Shown one piece after another: positions 33,128-41,584 of a stretch of DNA of 64,000 nt. Within the stretch, counting starts at the first letter, position 1. The number at the start of each line of letters is the position of its first letter. Location: assembly GCF_001426085.1 (NCBI RefSeq), contig NZ_LMRR01000006.1, positions 104,630-168,629 of the forward strand, in the 5' to 3' direction. Position numbers and translations under genes: made by a program. The notes below the pieces were generated by a model. That model was not told the origin of the DNA and did no database searches. It saw only the letters and a program-made list of their open reading frames with translations. Origin of the DNA: Rhodococcus sp. Leaf278 (GTDB lineage Bacteria; Actinomycetota; Actinomycetes; Mycobacteriales; Mycobacteriaceae).

Positions 33128-34735
33128 ATGGCCCCAGGGGAGCGCGAGAGCGTCGGCGACCCTGACTCGAGTTCCGCGTCGCCTGGATTGGCAGACCGCT
33201 ACCGGGTTCTGGTCGAGCATTCACCGGATGCGATCGGAGTTCACCGACGGGGCGTACTGGTCTATCTGAATCCTGCCGGCATGCGGTATCTACGCGCAGA
33301 AAGCGCCGGAGACGTCATAGGTCGGCCGATCGTGGACTTCATCGCGGCCGAGTCGATCGGGCCCATGTTCGAGCGCATCGCCGCTCTCGACACTCACGGC
33401 ACGGCCAGCGCAGCGTCGGAAGCAACGGTACTTGCACTCGACGGGACGACGCTGACGATGGAAGCAGTGTCCGTCCGCACGGTGTGGAACGGCGAGCCTG
33501 CATTTCAGGTCATTCTGCGAGATCTCACCGAGCACAAGGCCGCACAGAAGGCGTTGCGCTACCAAGCCGCCTTGGTCGAGCATGTCAGCGATGCCATCGT
33601 GGGTGTTTCGTCCGACGGCCTGGTGTCGAGTTGGAACCCTGCCGCCGAATCGGTGTACGGCAGGTGCTCGGCCGACGTTCTCGGTCGCAGCGTCTCGTAC
33701 GCGGTCGGCGTTCCGTGTGATCCGATCTCGATTCTTCGGGCCGGTGGACAGCTGTGCGAGTCGCATCGTCATGCGGACGGCACCGCGCTCGCCGTGGTGG
33801 TGTCCGCGGCCGAGATGCCCGACGGCTGGGTGTTGGTGTGCGCCGACCGAAGCGCGGTGAGACGGGCCGAGGACCACTTCACCGCGGTCGTGGAATCACT
33901 CGAAGCCGGGGTCGTCGTGCTCGATCACACCGGCCGAGTCGAGTCGGCGAACCTCGCTGCGAAGACCATCCTCGACCTTCAGGTCGGGGCCGAGACGGCA
34001 GGGCGGGCGTCATCCCTCCCATTTCGGGTGTACGGCACCGACGAGAGTCCGATTCACCCGTTCGAGCATCCGGTCGCCGTGACGAGAAAAACCGGTCAGC
34101 CGAGCCAGGCGGTGATCGGCGTCGAGCGTCGACGAGACGGCAGGAACTTCTGGCTGTCGTTGACGGCCACGATGCTGACTTCGGGCAGCCAGGCCTCCTC
34201 CGTAGTCGCCACGTTCGTCGACATCACCGACGCCTACCGCATGAACATGAAGCTCGAACATGCCGCGACGCACGACGATCTGACCGGGTTGCCGAACCGG
34301 CCGCTGATTCTGGCGCGGCTCGACGAAGAGCTGGCGCGGCCGGCTCGCGACGGCGCGATGGCAGTGCTGTTCATCGACCTCGACAACTTCAAGACGATCA
34401 ATGACCTGCACGGACACATCGTCGGTGACGCCGTGCTCGGTGTGGTTGCCGCGCGCCTGACTAGGGCACTTCCGGCTGACGCCTTCGTCGGACGTATCGG
34501 TGGCGACGAGTTCGTGGCAGTGATTCCGCATCGTGCGGGCACCGAAGCCGACGATGTGCGCGCCGAACTGGCCTCTCCCATCACGACCGGGGGACGGGTA
34601 TTGACGGTGACGGCGAGCATCGGTGGTGTCGCCGTCGATCGCGACGACACCCGAAGCGCGATGGACATCCTCGATGACGCCGATCACGAGATGTACCAGT
34701 CCAAGCCCGCAACGCAGTTTCTCTCGCAGGGGTAA
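33128..34735 (+). CDS. PAS-PAS-PAS-GGDEF signalling protein
   Basis: A 535-residue soluble protein with three PAS-like modules (about 22-140, 145-255, 250-370). The first contains LVEHSPDAIGVHRRGVLVYLNPAGMRYL, the second LVEHVSDAIVGVSSDGLVSSWNPAAESVYG, and the third VESLEAGVVVLDHTGRVESANLAAKTIL. A GGDEF domain follows (about 375-530; DDLTGLPNRPLIL, LFIDLDNFKTINDLHG, GRIGGDEFVAVI). The catalytic signature is intact, so it should be an active diguanylate cyclase controlled by a PAS ligand or redox signal. There is no EAL domain. The ATG at 33128 is the likely start. Confidence 0.9.
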   Translation: MAPGERESVGDPDSSSASPGLADRYRVLVEHSPDAIGVHRRGVLVYLNPAGMRYLRAESAGDVIGRPIVDFIAAESIGPMFERIAALDTHGTASAASEATVLALDGTTLTMEAVSVRTVWNGEPAFQVILRDLTEHKAAQKALRYQAALVEHVSDAIVGVSSDGLVSSWNPAAESVYGRCSADVLGRSVSYAVGVPCDPISILRAGGQLCESHRHADGTALAVVVSAAEMPDGWVLVCADRSAVRRAEDHFTAVVESLEAGVVVLDHTGRVESANLAAKTILDLQVGAETAGRASSLPFRVYGTDESPIHPFEHPVAVTRKTGQPSQAVIGVERRRDGRNFWLSLTATMLTSGSQASSVVATFVDITDAYRMNMKLEHAATHDDLTGLPNRPLILARLDEELARPARDGAMAVLFIDLDNFKTINDLHGHIVGDAVLGVVAARLTRALPADAFVGRIGGDEFVAVIPHRAGTEADDVRAELASPITTGGRVLTVTASIGGVAVDRDDTRSAMDILDDADHEMYQSKPATQFLSQG

Positions 34736-34809
34736 CAACGGCGGTAACGATTTGTCGTACCGGCTTTCGATGTGACGCATGGTGCACGTGAGTCGGACAT
34801 ACTGCATCG

Positions 34810-35754
34810 GTGACATCGAACATTCGCAAGTTATCGGTCGCCGTGTCGATGGTCGTCCTCGCCGTAGCGGGGTTGTTGTTCTCCTCTGCGGGGACCGGCA
34901 CCGCCGCACCGTCTGCGTGGCGTTACACGATGGTGGCGTTCAGCAACGACAGCGACCGCGACATGGACGTCTACCAGTCCAGCGACGCCGCGAACTACAC
35001 CGCGCTGCAGACCGGGGCGTACCGACCGCCGGCCGGTGTGGTGCGTGATTCGAGCGTTTTCAGGCACACCGACGGCATGTACTACGTGACGTACACGACG
35101 GGTGGAGGAGCGGAGATCGGCTTCGCGCGCAGCACCGATCGCGTCAATTGGACGTTCCTGCAGAACCTTCCGATTCCCTTCTGCTGCTTCCTTCTGCCCG
35201 GTACCGGAGCAGGCACCGGCTCGGCGGGCTCATCGGAACTACCGTCACTGTCGCCGTTCACCACCAAGGCCTGGGCACCCGAGTGGTTCGTCGAGGGTGA
35301 CCGCGTCAGCATCATCGTGTCGTTGTCTGCCGGCGGCGGGTTCGTGCCGTATCTGATGACCGCGACCGATCCAGGCCTGACCACATGGAGCTCGCCGACC
35401 CCGTTGACGGGGATCATCAACGATCACATCGACACCACGGTGGTGAAGGCGGGGTCCGTCTACCACGCATTCACCAAGGGCGAGAACAAGAAGGTCATCG
35501 AGCACTGGATTGCACCCTCGCTCGGTGGTCCGTACGTTCTGGATCCCACCTTCCGAGACTTCGGTCCCTTGAAGGAAGGGCCCGCCGTCGTCGAGTTGCC
35601 CGACGGCACCTGGCGGCTCTACTACGACGACTACACCAACCAGAAGTACTTCTACTCGGACAGCAAGGACATGGTGGGCTGGTCCGAACCGAAGGAGCTC
35701 CCGGGCCTGTCCGGAACCGTGCGCCACATCGGCGTGATGCGAGAACCTGTCTGA
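34810..35754 (+). CDS. secreted GH43-like glycosidase (five-bladed propeller)
   Basis: A 314-residue exported protein. A GTG-initiated signal peptide runs MTSNIRKLSVAVSMVVLAVAGLL and ends near GTAA/APS (about residue 33). The mature domain matches five-bladed-propeller glycosidases of the GH43 type: a first blade near VVRDSSVFRHTDGMYYVTYT, then KAWAPEWFVEGDRVSII, HIDTTVVKAGSVYHAF, and KEGPAVVELPDGTWRLYYDDY with the EGP glutamate as probable general acid. The usual catalytic base Asp of the first blade is not clearly placed. Many members are arabinofuranosidases or xylosidases. The ara operon 5 kb away makes an arabinan substrate attractive but unproven. Confidence 0.8.
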   Translation: MTSNIRKLSVAVSMVVLAVAGLLFSSAGTGTAAPSAWRYTMVAFSNDSDRDMDVYQSSDAANYTALQTGAYRPPAGVVRDSSVFRHTDGMYYVTYTTGGGAEIGFARSTDRVNWTFLQNLPIPFCCFLLPGTGAGTGSAGSSELPSLSPFTTKAWAPEWFVEGDRVSIIVSLSAGGGFVPYLMTATDPGLTTWSSPTPLTGIINDHIDTTVVKAGSVYHAFTKGENKKVIEHWIAPSLGGPYVLDPTFRDFGPLKEGPAVVELPDGTWRLYYDDYTNQKYFYSDSKDMVGWSEPKELPGLSGTVRHIGVMREPV

Positions 35755-35761
35755 GGCGCGC

Positions 35762-36787
35762 TTACTCGTTCGTCCCGGAGAGCGCCCTGAGCCCGGCCGC
35801 GATGAACTCACCGGTGGCGTCTGCAGCGTTACGGGCACCGGCACCGGTGTCGGAACCTGCCAGCGCGCGGTGGGTGATGCCCTCACCGATCACCCCGAGC
35901 TTGAAATTGGCCAGGGCGAGGTAGAAGCCCCAATTCTGCAGTTCGCGCCCCGATTCCGCGGCGTACTGCTGTGCAAGGTCGTCGGCCGAGGGGTACCGGT
36001 CGCTCGTCCATGCCGCGTCCGCGCCCAGGACCGCATCGAACACGGGTTGGCGGTAGATGCACATCAGCGCTACGTCGGTGAGGGGATCGCCGAGGGTGGA
36101 CATCTCCCAGTCGACTACTGCGGCAACAGATCCGACGTTGTCGGCATCGAGAATGGTGTTGTCGACGCGATAGTCTCCGTGGACTATCGACGACGCCGAG
36201 TGCGACGGTATCGCTGCCTCGAGTGCGCGATGAAGTCGATCGACATCGGGTAGCTCGCGAGTCTTGACGCTCTGCCACTGCCGAGCCCAGGTGGCGACTT
36301 GACGGGTGACGAAGCCGTCGGGTCGCCCGAAGCTGCCGAGGCCTACGGCCGCGGGGTCGACGGCATGCAGCCTGGCGAGCACCCGGACCAGTTCCTCTGC
36401 ATTGGACGTGATCTGCGTGTCGGTGAGGTCGGAAAGGTCCTCGCGCGTACGGACGACTCGACCGGGTACGAACTCGACGACGGTCATCGGTGCACCGAGG
36501 ACCGAACCGTCGCGATCGAATGCGACTGTCCGGGCGACGGGGACGTCGGTGGATGCAAGAGCTTCGGTGACGGCCCATTCGCGGGCCATGTCGTGCGCCG
36601 ATGGGGTCAGGCCACTGGTGGGCGGACGACGAACAACCCACGTGGAGGTGTCGTCGTATGCCTTGTAGGTGAGGTTCGAGCGACCACCGCTGATCATCTC
36701 GACCGACAGCCTGCCGTCGAGCTCGATATCGTTCTCGCGCAGGAACCGTTCGAGCGCATCGCGATTCATACCCCGCAGCTCGCTCAC
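35762..36787 (-). CDS. phosphotransferase-fold protein of the acyl-CoA dehydrogenase-linked (APH) type
   Basis: A 341-residue aminoglycoside-phosphotransferase-fold protein. The catalytic loop is SIVHGDYRVDNTI (H-G-D-x-x-x-x-N) and the metal-binding segment VVDWEMSTLGDPLTDVA. An N-terminal lobe with MISGGRSNLTY is typical of the group fused or linked to acyl-CoA dehydrogenases (human ACAD10/11 N-terminus and many rhodococcal homologues). In ACAD10/11 this domain phosphorylates 4-hydroxyacyl-CoA, allowing dehydration and beta-oxidation. The GTG start overlaps the dehydrogenase stop by four bases, so the pair works as a unit. It converges with the GH43-like gene. Confidence 0.9.
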   Translation of the reverse strand: MSELRGMNRDALERFLRENDIELDGRLSVEMISGGRSNLTYKAYDDTSTWVVRRPPTSGLTPSAHDMAREWAVTEALASTDVPVARTVAFDRDGSVLGAPMTVVEFVPGRVVRTREDLSDLTDTQITSNAEELVRVLARLHAVDPAAVGLGSFGRPDGFVTRQVATWARQWQSVKTRELPDVDRLHRALEAAIPSHSASSIVHGDYRVDNTILDADNVGSVAAVVDWEMSTLGDPLTDVALMCIYRQPVFDAVLGADAAWTSDRYPSADDLAQQYAAESGRELQNWGFYLALANFKLGVIGEGITHRALAGSDTGAGARNAADATGEFIAAGLRALSGTNE

Positions 36788-37998
36788 GACTGTGCCTCCC
36801 GCGCTGCGCGCTTGGCGGCACCGATCGTCCGTTTCGCGATGGCCCAGCGATGTACCTCGGACGGACCGTCGTAGACGCGGAACGGCCGCACTTCGCGTGA
36901 GAGCCTCGCCAGCGGAAGATCGTCCGAGACGCCGAGCCCTCCGCACATCTGGATGCTGCGGTCGACGATGCGGAAGATCGCCTCCGCTGCGAACGTCTTG
37001 GCGATGGATGTCTCGTTGCTCGCGTGACCACCCCGGTCCAGCTCGAAGCATGCCTTGATCAACAGTGCGCGGGTAGCGGCGATGTCGATCTCGTTGTCTG
37101 CGACGATCTTCTGCACCATGCCGAGATCGCCGAGCTTGCCGCCGAATCCTTCACGCCGAGCGACCTGGGCGACGGCGATGTCGTGGGCCCGCCGAGAGGC
37201 CCCGAGCCAGCGCATCACATGGGTCATGCGGGCCGGCCCCAACCGAACCTGGGCGTAGGCGAATCCCTCGTCGACGGCTCCCAGCACGTTCTCGTCGGGC
37301 ACGAAAACGTTCTCGAAGAACACCTCGCAGTGTCCGCCGATCATGGCCTTGTCCAAGGTGCCGATATGTCGGCCGACCGTGATGCCCGCAGTGTCGGCGG
37401 GGGCCAGGAACATCGTTGCTCCGCCTCGATCGCCCGGCTTACCCGATGTTCGCGCCATGATGATGAAGAACCCCGCACCGTCGGCGCCGGTGATGAACCA
37501 TTTGTGCCCGTTGATCTTCCATCCACCCTCGACCCGTTCGGCCGCCGTGGTCAATGCCGCAGGATCGGAACCGGCACCGGGTGCGGGTTCGGTCATCGCG
37601 AAAGCCGAACGCACGTCTCCCTGTGCGAGAGGAGCGAGGAATTGATCCTTCTGCGCCACCGACGCGATGTGCGCGAGCATATGGACGTTGCCCTCGTCGG
37701 GGGCACCGAGGTTCAGTGCGATGGGGCCGAACAGTGAGTAGCCGGCTTCCTCGAACACCGGGGCGCGGTCGCTCATCGACAGGCCGTGGCCGCCGTATTC
37801 GACGGGCGCATGTGGTGCGAAGACGCCCGCGTCCTTCGCGGCCGCCTGCATCTCGACGCGGAGTCGGTCGCCGCCGGCATCGGTGACGTTGCCCAGAAAC
37901 CGGTCCTCGATGGGAAGCACGTGGTCTCGAGTGAATGCGCGAGTCCGGTCGATCAGCTTCTCGATGTCCGGGTCGTACGTCAGATCGATGGCCACCAT
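36784..37998 (-). CDS. acyl-CoA dehydrogenase, ACAD11-like
   Basis: A 404-residue flavoprotein of the acyl-CoA dehydrogenase family. The N-terminal helical domain is followed by AFAMTEPAPGAGSDPAALTTAAERV (flavin/substrate loop), KWFITGADGAGFFIIMART, and a C-terminal helical part with RWLGASRRAHDIAV, QMCGGLGVSDDLPLARLSREVRPFRVYDGPSEVHRW. It should oxidise acyl-CoA esters to enoyl-CoA. The ATG at 37998 follows AAGGAGCAT. It is translated with the downstream phosphotransferase-fold gene, paralleling the fused ACAD10/11, which handle 4-hydroxy acids. A TetR gene is 91 bp upstream. Confidence 0.92.
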   Translation of the reverse strand: MVAIDLTYDPDIEKLIDRTRAFTRDHVLPIEDRFLGNVTDAGGDRLRVEMQAAAKDAGVFAPHAPVEYGGHGLSMSDRAPVFEEAGYSLFGPIALNLGAPDEGNVHMLAHIASVAQKDQFLAPLAQGDVRSAFAMTEPAPGAGSDPAALTTAAERVEGGWKINGHKWFITGADGAGFFIIMARTSGKPGDRGGATMFLAPADTAGITVGRHIGTLDKAMIGGHCEVFFENVFVPDENVLGAVDEGFAYAQVRLGPARMTHVMRWLGASRRAHDIAVAQVARREGFGGKLGDLGMVQKIVADNEIDIAATRALLIKACFELDRGGHASNETSIAKTFAAEAIFRIVDRSIQMCGGLGVSDDLPLARLSREVRPFRVYDGPSEVHRWAIAKRTIGAAKRAAREAQS

Positions 37999-38018
37999 AT
38001 GCTCCTTGTTCAGTACCG

Positions 38019-38036
38019 ACCGAACACTCGCTCGGT
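38019..38036. promoter_or_regulatory. candidate TetR operator before the acyl-CoA dehydrogenase gene
   Basis: ACCGA-N8-TCGGT (38019-38036) is an interrupted palindrome 21-38 bp before the dehydrogenase ATG and downstream of the TetR gene that precedes it. Position and symmetry fit an operator for that TetR; arms are short. Confidence 0.45.
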
Positions 38037-38089
38037 TCCTCGAAGGTTGGCACAACTGCCCGCCAGGGTCAAGGAACCCGCCTCAGCCC

Positions 38090-38707
38090 CTACTCGAGTA
38101 TCCCGGTCACGGCACCGACCGTCCGTCGGGCGATATCGAGATACACGGCGACCACTTCGCTCGGTGTCATCGGTCCGTCGGAGCGATACCAGGTGGCGAG
38201 GCCGACGCACATGGTGGTGACGGCACGGCTGGCGTCCGCCGGGTGTGGGGTATCGAAGACCCCGGATTCGACTCCGTCGGCAACGATCACGTCGAGCAGG
38301 CGTTGCTCTTCGTCCCGCTTGGCGATGTACGCGGCGCGATTCGCTGCGTCGAGACTGCGGATCTCCGTCGAGCAGACGAAGGCGGCGTCGCGCCGGTGAA
38401 TGTGGAACAGCAGCAAGGACTCCACGACTGCGTCGAATCGGTCGCTGGGTGCCGCGCCTGCTCCGTCCTCGGCCGCTCGAGTTCGGTACAACAGTTCGTC
38501 CATCGATGCGTCCATGATGCCGACCAGCAGGTCCTGCTTCGATGGAAAGTGGTGGTAGAGGCCGGGAACCGACAGCCCGGCACCGGCGGCGATCTGCCGG
38601 ACCGACGTGCCGTGGTACCCCTGCTCGACGAACATGTTCAGCGCCGACGCCAGAGCTGGGGAGAGGTTCGAGCCCTCGTAGGTTCGCCAGTTGTGGGTCG
38701 CGGTCAT
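38090..38707 (-). CDS. TetR-family regulator
   Basis: A 205-residue regulator. The helix-turn-helix (about 18-62) has LASALNMFVEQGYHGTSVRQIAAGAGLSVPGLYHHFPSKQDLL. The C-terminal ligand domain (DAVVESLLLFHIHRRDAAFVCSTE, MTPSEVVAVYLDIARRTVGAVTGI) matches the TetR group that controls fatty-acid catabolism. It stands 91 bp upstream of the acyl-CoA dehydrogenase/phosphotransferase pair on the same strand and probably represses it. It is divergent from the MerR-glyoxalase gene across 77 bp that hold a 17-bp palindrome belonging to the latter. Confidence 0.9.
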   Translation of the reverse strand: MTATHNWRTYEGSNLSPALASALNMFVEQGYHGTSVRQIAAGAGLSVPGLYHHFPSKQDLLVGIMDASMDELLYRTRAAEDGAGAAPSDRFDAVVESLLLFHIHRRDAAFVCSTEIRSLDAANRAAYIAKRDEEQRLLDVIVADGVESGVFDTPHPADASRAVTTMCVGLATWYRSDGPMTPSEVVAVYLDIARRTVGAVTGILE

Positions 38708-38751
38708 GCGCTAACCGTAGAGGGCTCGACGTCGCGGGCCGAGAGTTTGCT

Positions 38752-38768
38752 CCTGACGTGGCGTCAGG
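38752..38768. promoter_or_regulatory. MerR-type operator palindrome
   Basis: CCTGACG-TGG-CGTCAGG is a 17-bp perfect palindrome ending 16 bp before the ATG of the MerR-glyoxalase fusion gene. Length and position match MerR-family operators that span the -35/-10 spacer, indicating autoregulation. Confidence 0.7.
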
Positions 38769-38784
38769 TTCTACCGTTGCCTCC

Positions 38785-39579
38785 ATGAACAGCACGGCTT
38801 CGACCACCTGGGGCATCGGCGACGTGGCCCGTAGAACCGGCCTCACCGAGCGCACGTTGCGCTACTACGAAGAGCTGGGGTTGTTGACCCCCACCCGGGA
38901 CGGAGGTGGCAGGCGTCGGTACGACGGAGGCGACCTCGACCGCCTCTACCGGATTCGGCTGCTTCGCGAATTGGGCACTCCGCTTGCAGACGTCGATCCG
39001 GAGGCAGTGGACCTCCAACACCTGACACGGCAGCATCTGGCCGATCTGGATCACCGGATGGCCGAACTCGCCCGCGTCCGTGAGCGCGTTCGGGCCGTGG
39101 AGGACCGACTTCTCCACGGTGCTCGCCCGAGCGACGACGCCTTACTGGACTTGCTGTCCGGATTGTCGACCGACGAGCCCACAGTCACTCGCCGCACCAC
39201 GTTGTTGGTCTACCGCGACATCGCAGCTGCCCATACCTACCTCGTGGACGTGCTGGGACTGGCTCCCGGACAGATCGAATACGACGGCGACCGCGCAGTC
39301 CACGGCGAGGTGCACGCCGGTGACGGTGTGGTCTGGTTGCACCGCGAGGCCCCCGAACATCGCATGGTGTCGCCACTGACCACCGGCTCGGTCACCGCAT
39401 CGCTGGCGATCCTCGTCGACGACGTCGATGCCCACCATGCCCGCGTGGCGGCAACCGGGGCGGCCATCGACTACCCGCCCACCGATATGCCGTACGGCGT
39501 CCGTGAGTACAGCGTGCGCGATCCGGAGGGACATCTGTGGTCGTTCCAGACTCCGATCGCGGAACCGGTGGCGTCATGA
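38785..39579 (+). CDS. MerR-family regulator fused to a glyoxalase/VOC domain
   Basis: A 264-residue fusion. Residues ~8-78 are a MerR DNA-binding domain (WGIGDVARRTGLTERTLRYYEELGLLTPTRDGGGRRRY). A coiled-coil dimerisation helix follows (LADLDHRMAELARVRERVRAVEDRLL, about 92-117). Residues ~140-258 form a VOC-superfamily domain (VYRDIAAAHTYLVDVLG, HGEVHAGDGVVWLHREAP, SVTASLAILVDDVDAHHARVAATGAAI, YSVRDPEGHLWSFQTP) of the antibiotic-binding or bleomycin-resistance kind. The VOC domain likely senses or sequesters a drug, giving one protein that detects and controls. The ATG at 38785 follows the palindrome. Confidence 0.9.
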   Translation: MNSTASTTWGIGDVARRTGLTERTLRYYEELGLLTPTRDGGGRRRYDGGDLDRLYRIRLLRELGTPLADVDPEAVDLQHLTRQHLADLDHRMAELARVRERVRAVEDRLLHGARPSDDALLDLLSGLSTDEPTVTRRTTLLVYRDIAAAHTYLVDVLGLAPGQIEYDGDRAVHGEVHAGDGVVWLHREAPEHRMVSPLTTGSVTASLAILVDDVDAHHARVAATGAAIDYPPTDMPYGVREYSVRDPEGHLWSFQTPIAEPVAS

Positions 39580-39622
39580 ACTGGCCGACGACCGTTTCGA
39601 GGCAGCCGATCGGGGATCGACT

Positions 39623-40477
39623 TCAGACAGTCAGGACCTCGGTCACCGCGGCCGCGATGGCGGCCTCACCGAGAGCATTGGGGTGCAGCGGCACGAACTG
39701 ATTTGCGAACAGCAGTGGTTCGACCCACCGCACTCCGACGGGTTGGCATGCATCGTGCCCCTCCGACGCCACGGACATGTCGACGAACGTCGTGTCGGTG
39801 TCCACTGCAGCCTGGCGGATGGCATCGTTCAGCGTGGCCTGGAGGTTGCGCAAATACGGAACGTCGCCGAGCGCAACGGGGACCTGCGGCGCGCACGTGC
39901 TCGAGGCGGGGATCAGCCATGGATAGCCGACGATGATCACCTTCGCCTCGGGTACGCGAGTGTGTATGTCTCGCAATGCCTGTCGAACGGCCGGCAGTGT
40001 GCTGTCGAGAATCTTGTCGTCGAAGGTGCTGCCGTTCTGCTGCGTGCACGGATCGAACGCGCCGGCATGGGTCGCCAAAGCGCTCACACACGCGGCGATC
40101 GCTCCCGAGAACACGCTGCTGTCGTTCCCGCCGATCATCACGGTCACCACGTCGGTGGAGGGCGACAACGCGTCGAACTGCGCTCGCGCGCCCTCGAACT
40201 GCGGGGCGTAGAAGTCATCGGTCGCTGCGCCGCCACAGCTGATGTCGGTGAGACTGTAGCCCTGCTGACTGGCCACGATGTGCGCGAAATTTTGCTCGGA
40301 TTGCAGACACCGAAGGGGAGTGCTCGGCGCGAGCGGAAGCACTCCGCTTCCTGCGCTGAAGCTGTCGCCCAGATTGACGTGCGCGATCGGGGATGCTGCG
40401 GCGGTGGGAGGGCTCGACAGCGCGAGCACGACAACCGCAACGACACCGAGCCCGAACCGCTTCGTCCTACTGCGCAC
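39623..40477 (-). CDS. secreted SGNH/GDSL hydrolase
   Basis: A 284-residue exported esterase or lipase. The signal peptide MRSRTKRFGLGVVAVVVLALS ends near PPTAAAS (about residue 29). SGNH blocks are complete: the nucleophile Ser in NLGDSFSAGSG (block I), a Gly in SCGGAATDDF (block II), the GGND block III (VMIGGNDSSVF), and the Asp-x-x-His block as FVPLHPNALGEAA near the C-terminus. Several cysteines suggest disulfides. Similar rhodococcal/mycobacterial enzymes hydrolyse short acyl esters or lipids outside the cell. It ends 43 bp from the convergent MerR-glyoxalase gene. Confidence 0.88.
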   Translation of the reverse strand: MRSRTKRFGLGVVAVVVLALSSPPTAAASPIAHVNLGDSFSAGSGVLPLAPSTPLRCLQSEQNFAHIVASQQGYSLTDISCGGAATDDFYAPQFEGARAQFDALSPSTDVVTVMIGGNDSSVFSGAIAACVSALATHAGAFDPCTQQNGSTFDDKILDSTLPAVRQALRDIHTRVPEAKVIIVGYPWLIPASSTCAPQVPVALGDVPYLRNLQATLNDAIRQAAVDTDTTFVDMSVASEGHDACQPVGVRWVEPLLFANQFVPLHPNALGEAAIAAAVTEVLTV

Positions 40478-40627
40478 TACAGACCCCCTGATGGCCGGAT
40501 GTTGCCCGAGATCGTACCGCTGCTGCTGCGTAGTTCAGACCCAGGGCGAAAGCCGATTCGATGATCTAGCGTTGCTCACATGCGTCTGCCCGACGCGGTC
40601 GACTCCCTCGCGCAAGGACGTACTCAG

Positions 40628-41452
40628 ATGGCCGATGACACTCTGGCAGATTTCGAGCGAACCGAGTTCACCGCGGACGGGCGCACGGCACCTGTCTATC
40701 GCATCGGCACCGGGCCTGCGGTCATCGTGATGTCCGAAATGCCGGGCATCACGCCGAAAGTGGCGGACTTCGCACGTACTGTCGCCGGAATCGGATGCAC
40801 CGCAATCGTTCCGCATCTGTTCGGCGTCGACGGGAAGGACCCGCTGACCGCGCCCTTGGGAGTGCTCGGCACCGTTGCCACCATGTCGCGCGCCATGGTG
40901 CCGGCCTGCATCAGTCGAGAATTCACCATCCTGGCCACCGGCAAGTCATCGCGGATCGTCGTGTGGCTGCGGGCCCTCGCGGCCGAGGAACACCAGCGGT
41001 GCGGCGGACCGGGCGTCGGTGCCATCGGAATGTGCTTCACGGGCGGGTTCGCCCTCGCAATGGCCGCCGACGACCGATTGATCGCACCGGTGCTCTCCCA
41101 ACCGTCTCTTCCGTTCGCGGCATCGACGTCACGTAGTCGTTCCATCGACATCAGTGCCGGCGACCTTTCGAAGGTGAAAAGCCGTTGTGCTGCCGGAGAA
41201 CTCACTGTTCTCGGTATGCGGTTTGAGGGCGACAAGATGTGTCCACCTGCACGGTTCGAGTTTCTGAGGGAACAACTCGGCGACGCATTCGTGTCGGTGG
41301 AATTGCCTGATTCCGCGTTCAATCCGGAAGCATTCGGGCCGCCACACTCCGTCGTCACCGAAGGACTCATCGACGAGCCGGGTCAGCCGACCCGGCAGGC
41401 TTTGGACCAGGTACTCGACCTGTTCCGCAGTAAGTTGCTCGCAACGCCGTGA
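40628..41452 (+). CDS. dienelactone-hydrolase family protein
   Basis: A 274-residue alpha/beta hydrolase of the dienelactone type. The cysteine nucleophile is Cys136 in GAIGMCFTGGFALAMA, as in DLH enzymes. The early VIVMSEMPGITPKVADFA matches the conserved E-x-x-G stretch, and a late His in FGPPHSVVTEGL may complete the triad. The group includes carboxymethylenebutenolidase of aromatic degradation and many of unknown role. An ATG at 40628 with AAGGA upstream is chosen; an in-frame ATG at 40580 lacks a ribosome site. It is divergent from the SGNH hydrolase gene. Confidence 0.82.
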   Translation: MADDTLADFERTEFTADGRTAPVYRIGTGPAVIVMSEMPGITPKVADFARTVAGIGCTAIVPHLFGVDGKDPLTAPLGVLGTVATMSRAMVPACISREFTILATGKSSRIVVWLRALAAEEHQRCGGPGVGAIGMCFTGGFALAMAADDRLIAPVLSQPSLPFAASTSRSRSIDISAGDLSKVKSRCAAGELTVLGMRFEGDKMCPPARFEFLREQLGDAFVSVELPDSAFNPEAFGPPHSVVTEGLIDEPGQPTRQALDQVLDLFRSKLLATP

Positions 41453-41584
41453 GGCCCCGCGGTGCGAACAGGTCGTCGGTCGAGTCGATCCACTGTTGGA
41501 CCCCACGAGACGGTGGCTCTGCGCTCAGCGGTAGAACTTGGAGAGCAGGAAGCCAGTGACTCCACAAAGGGAAGTGTGTCGTCC

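Noticed and set aside
31573..33129. A 518-codon minus-strand frame overlapping the ketosynthase.
   Set aside because: It lies in another frame of the same strand; the Cys-His-His ketosynthase frame is clearly the coding one.
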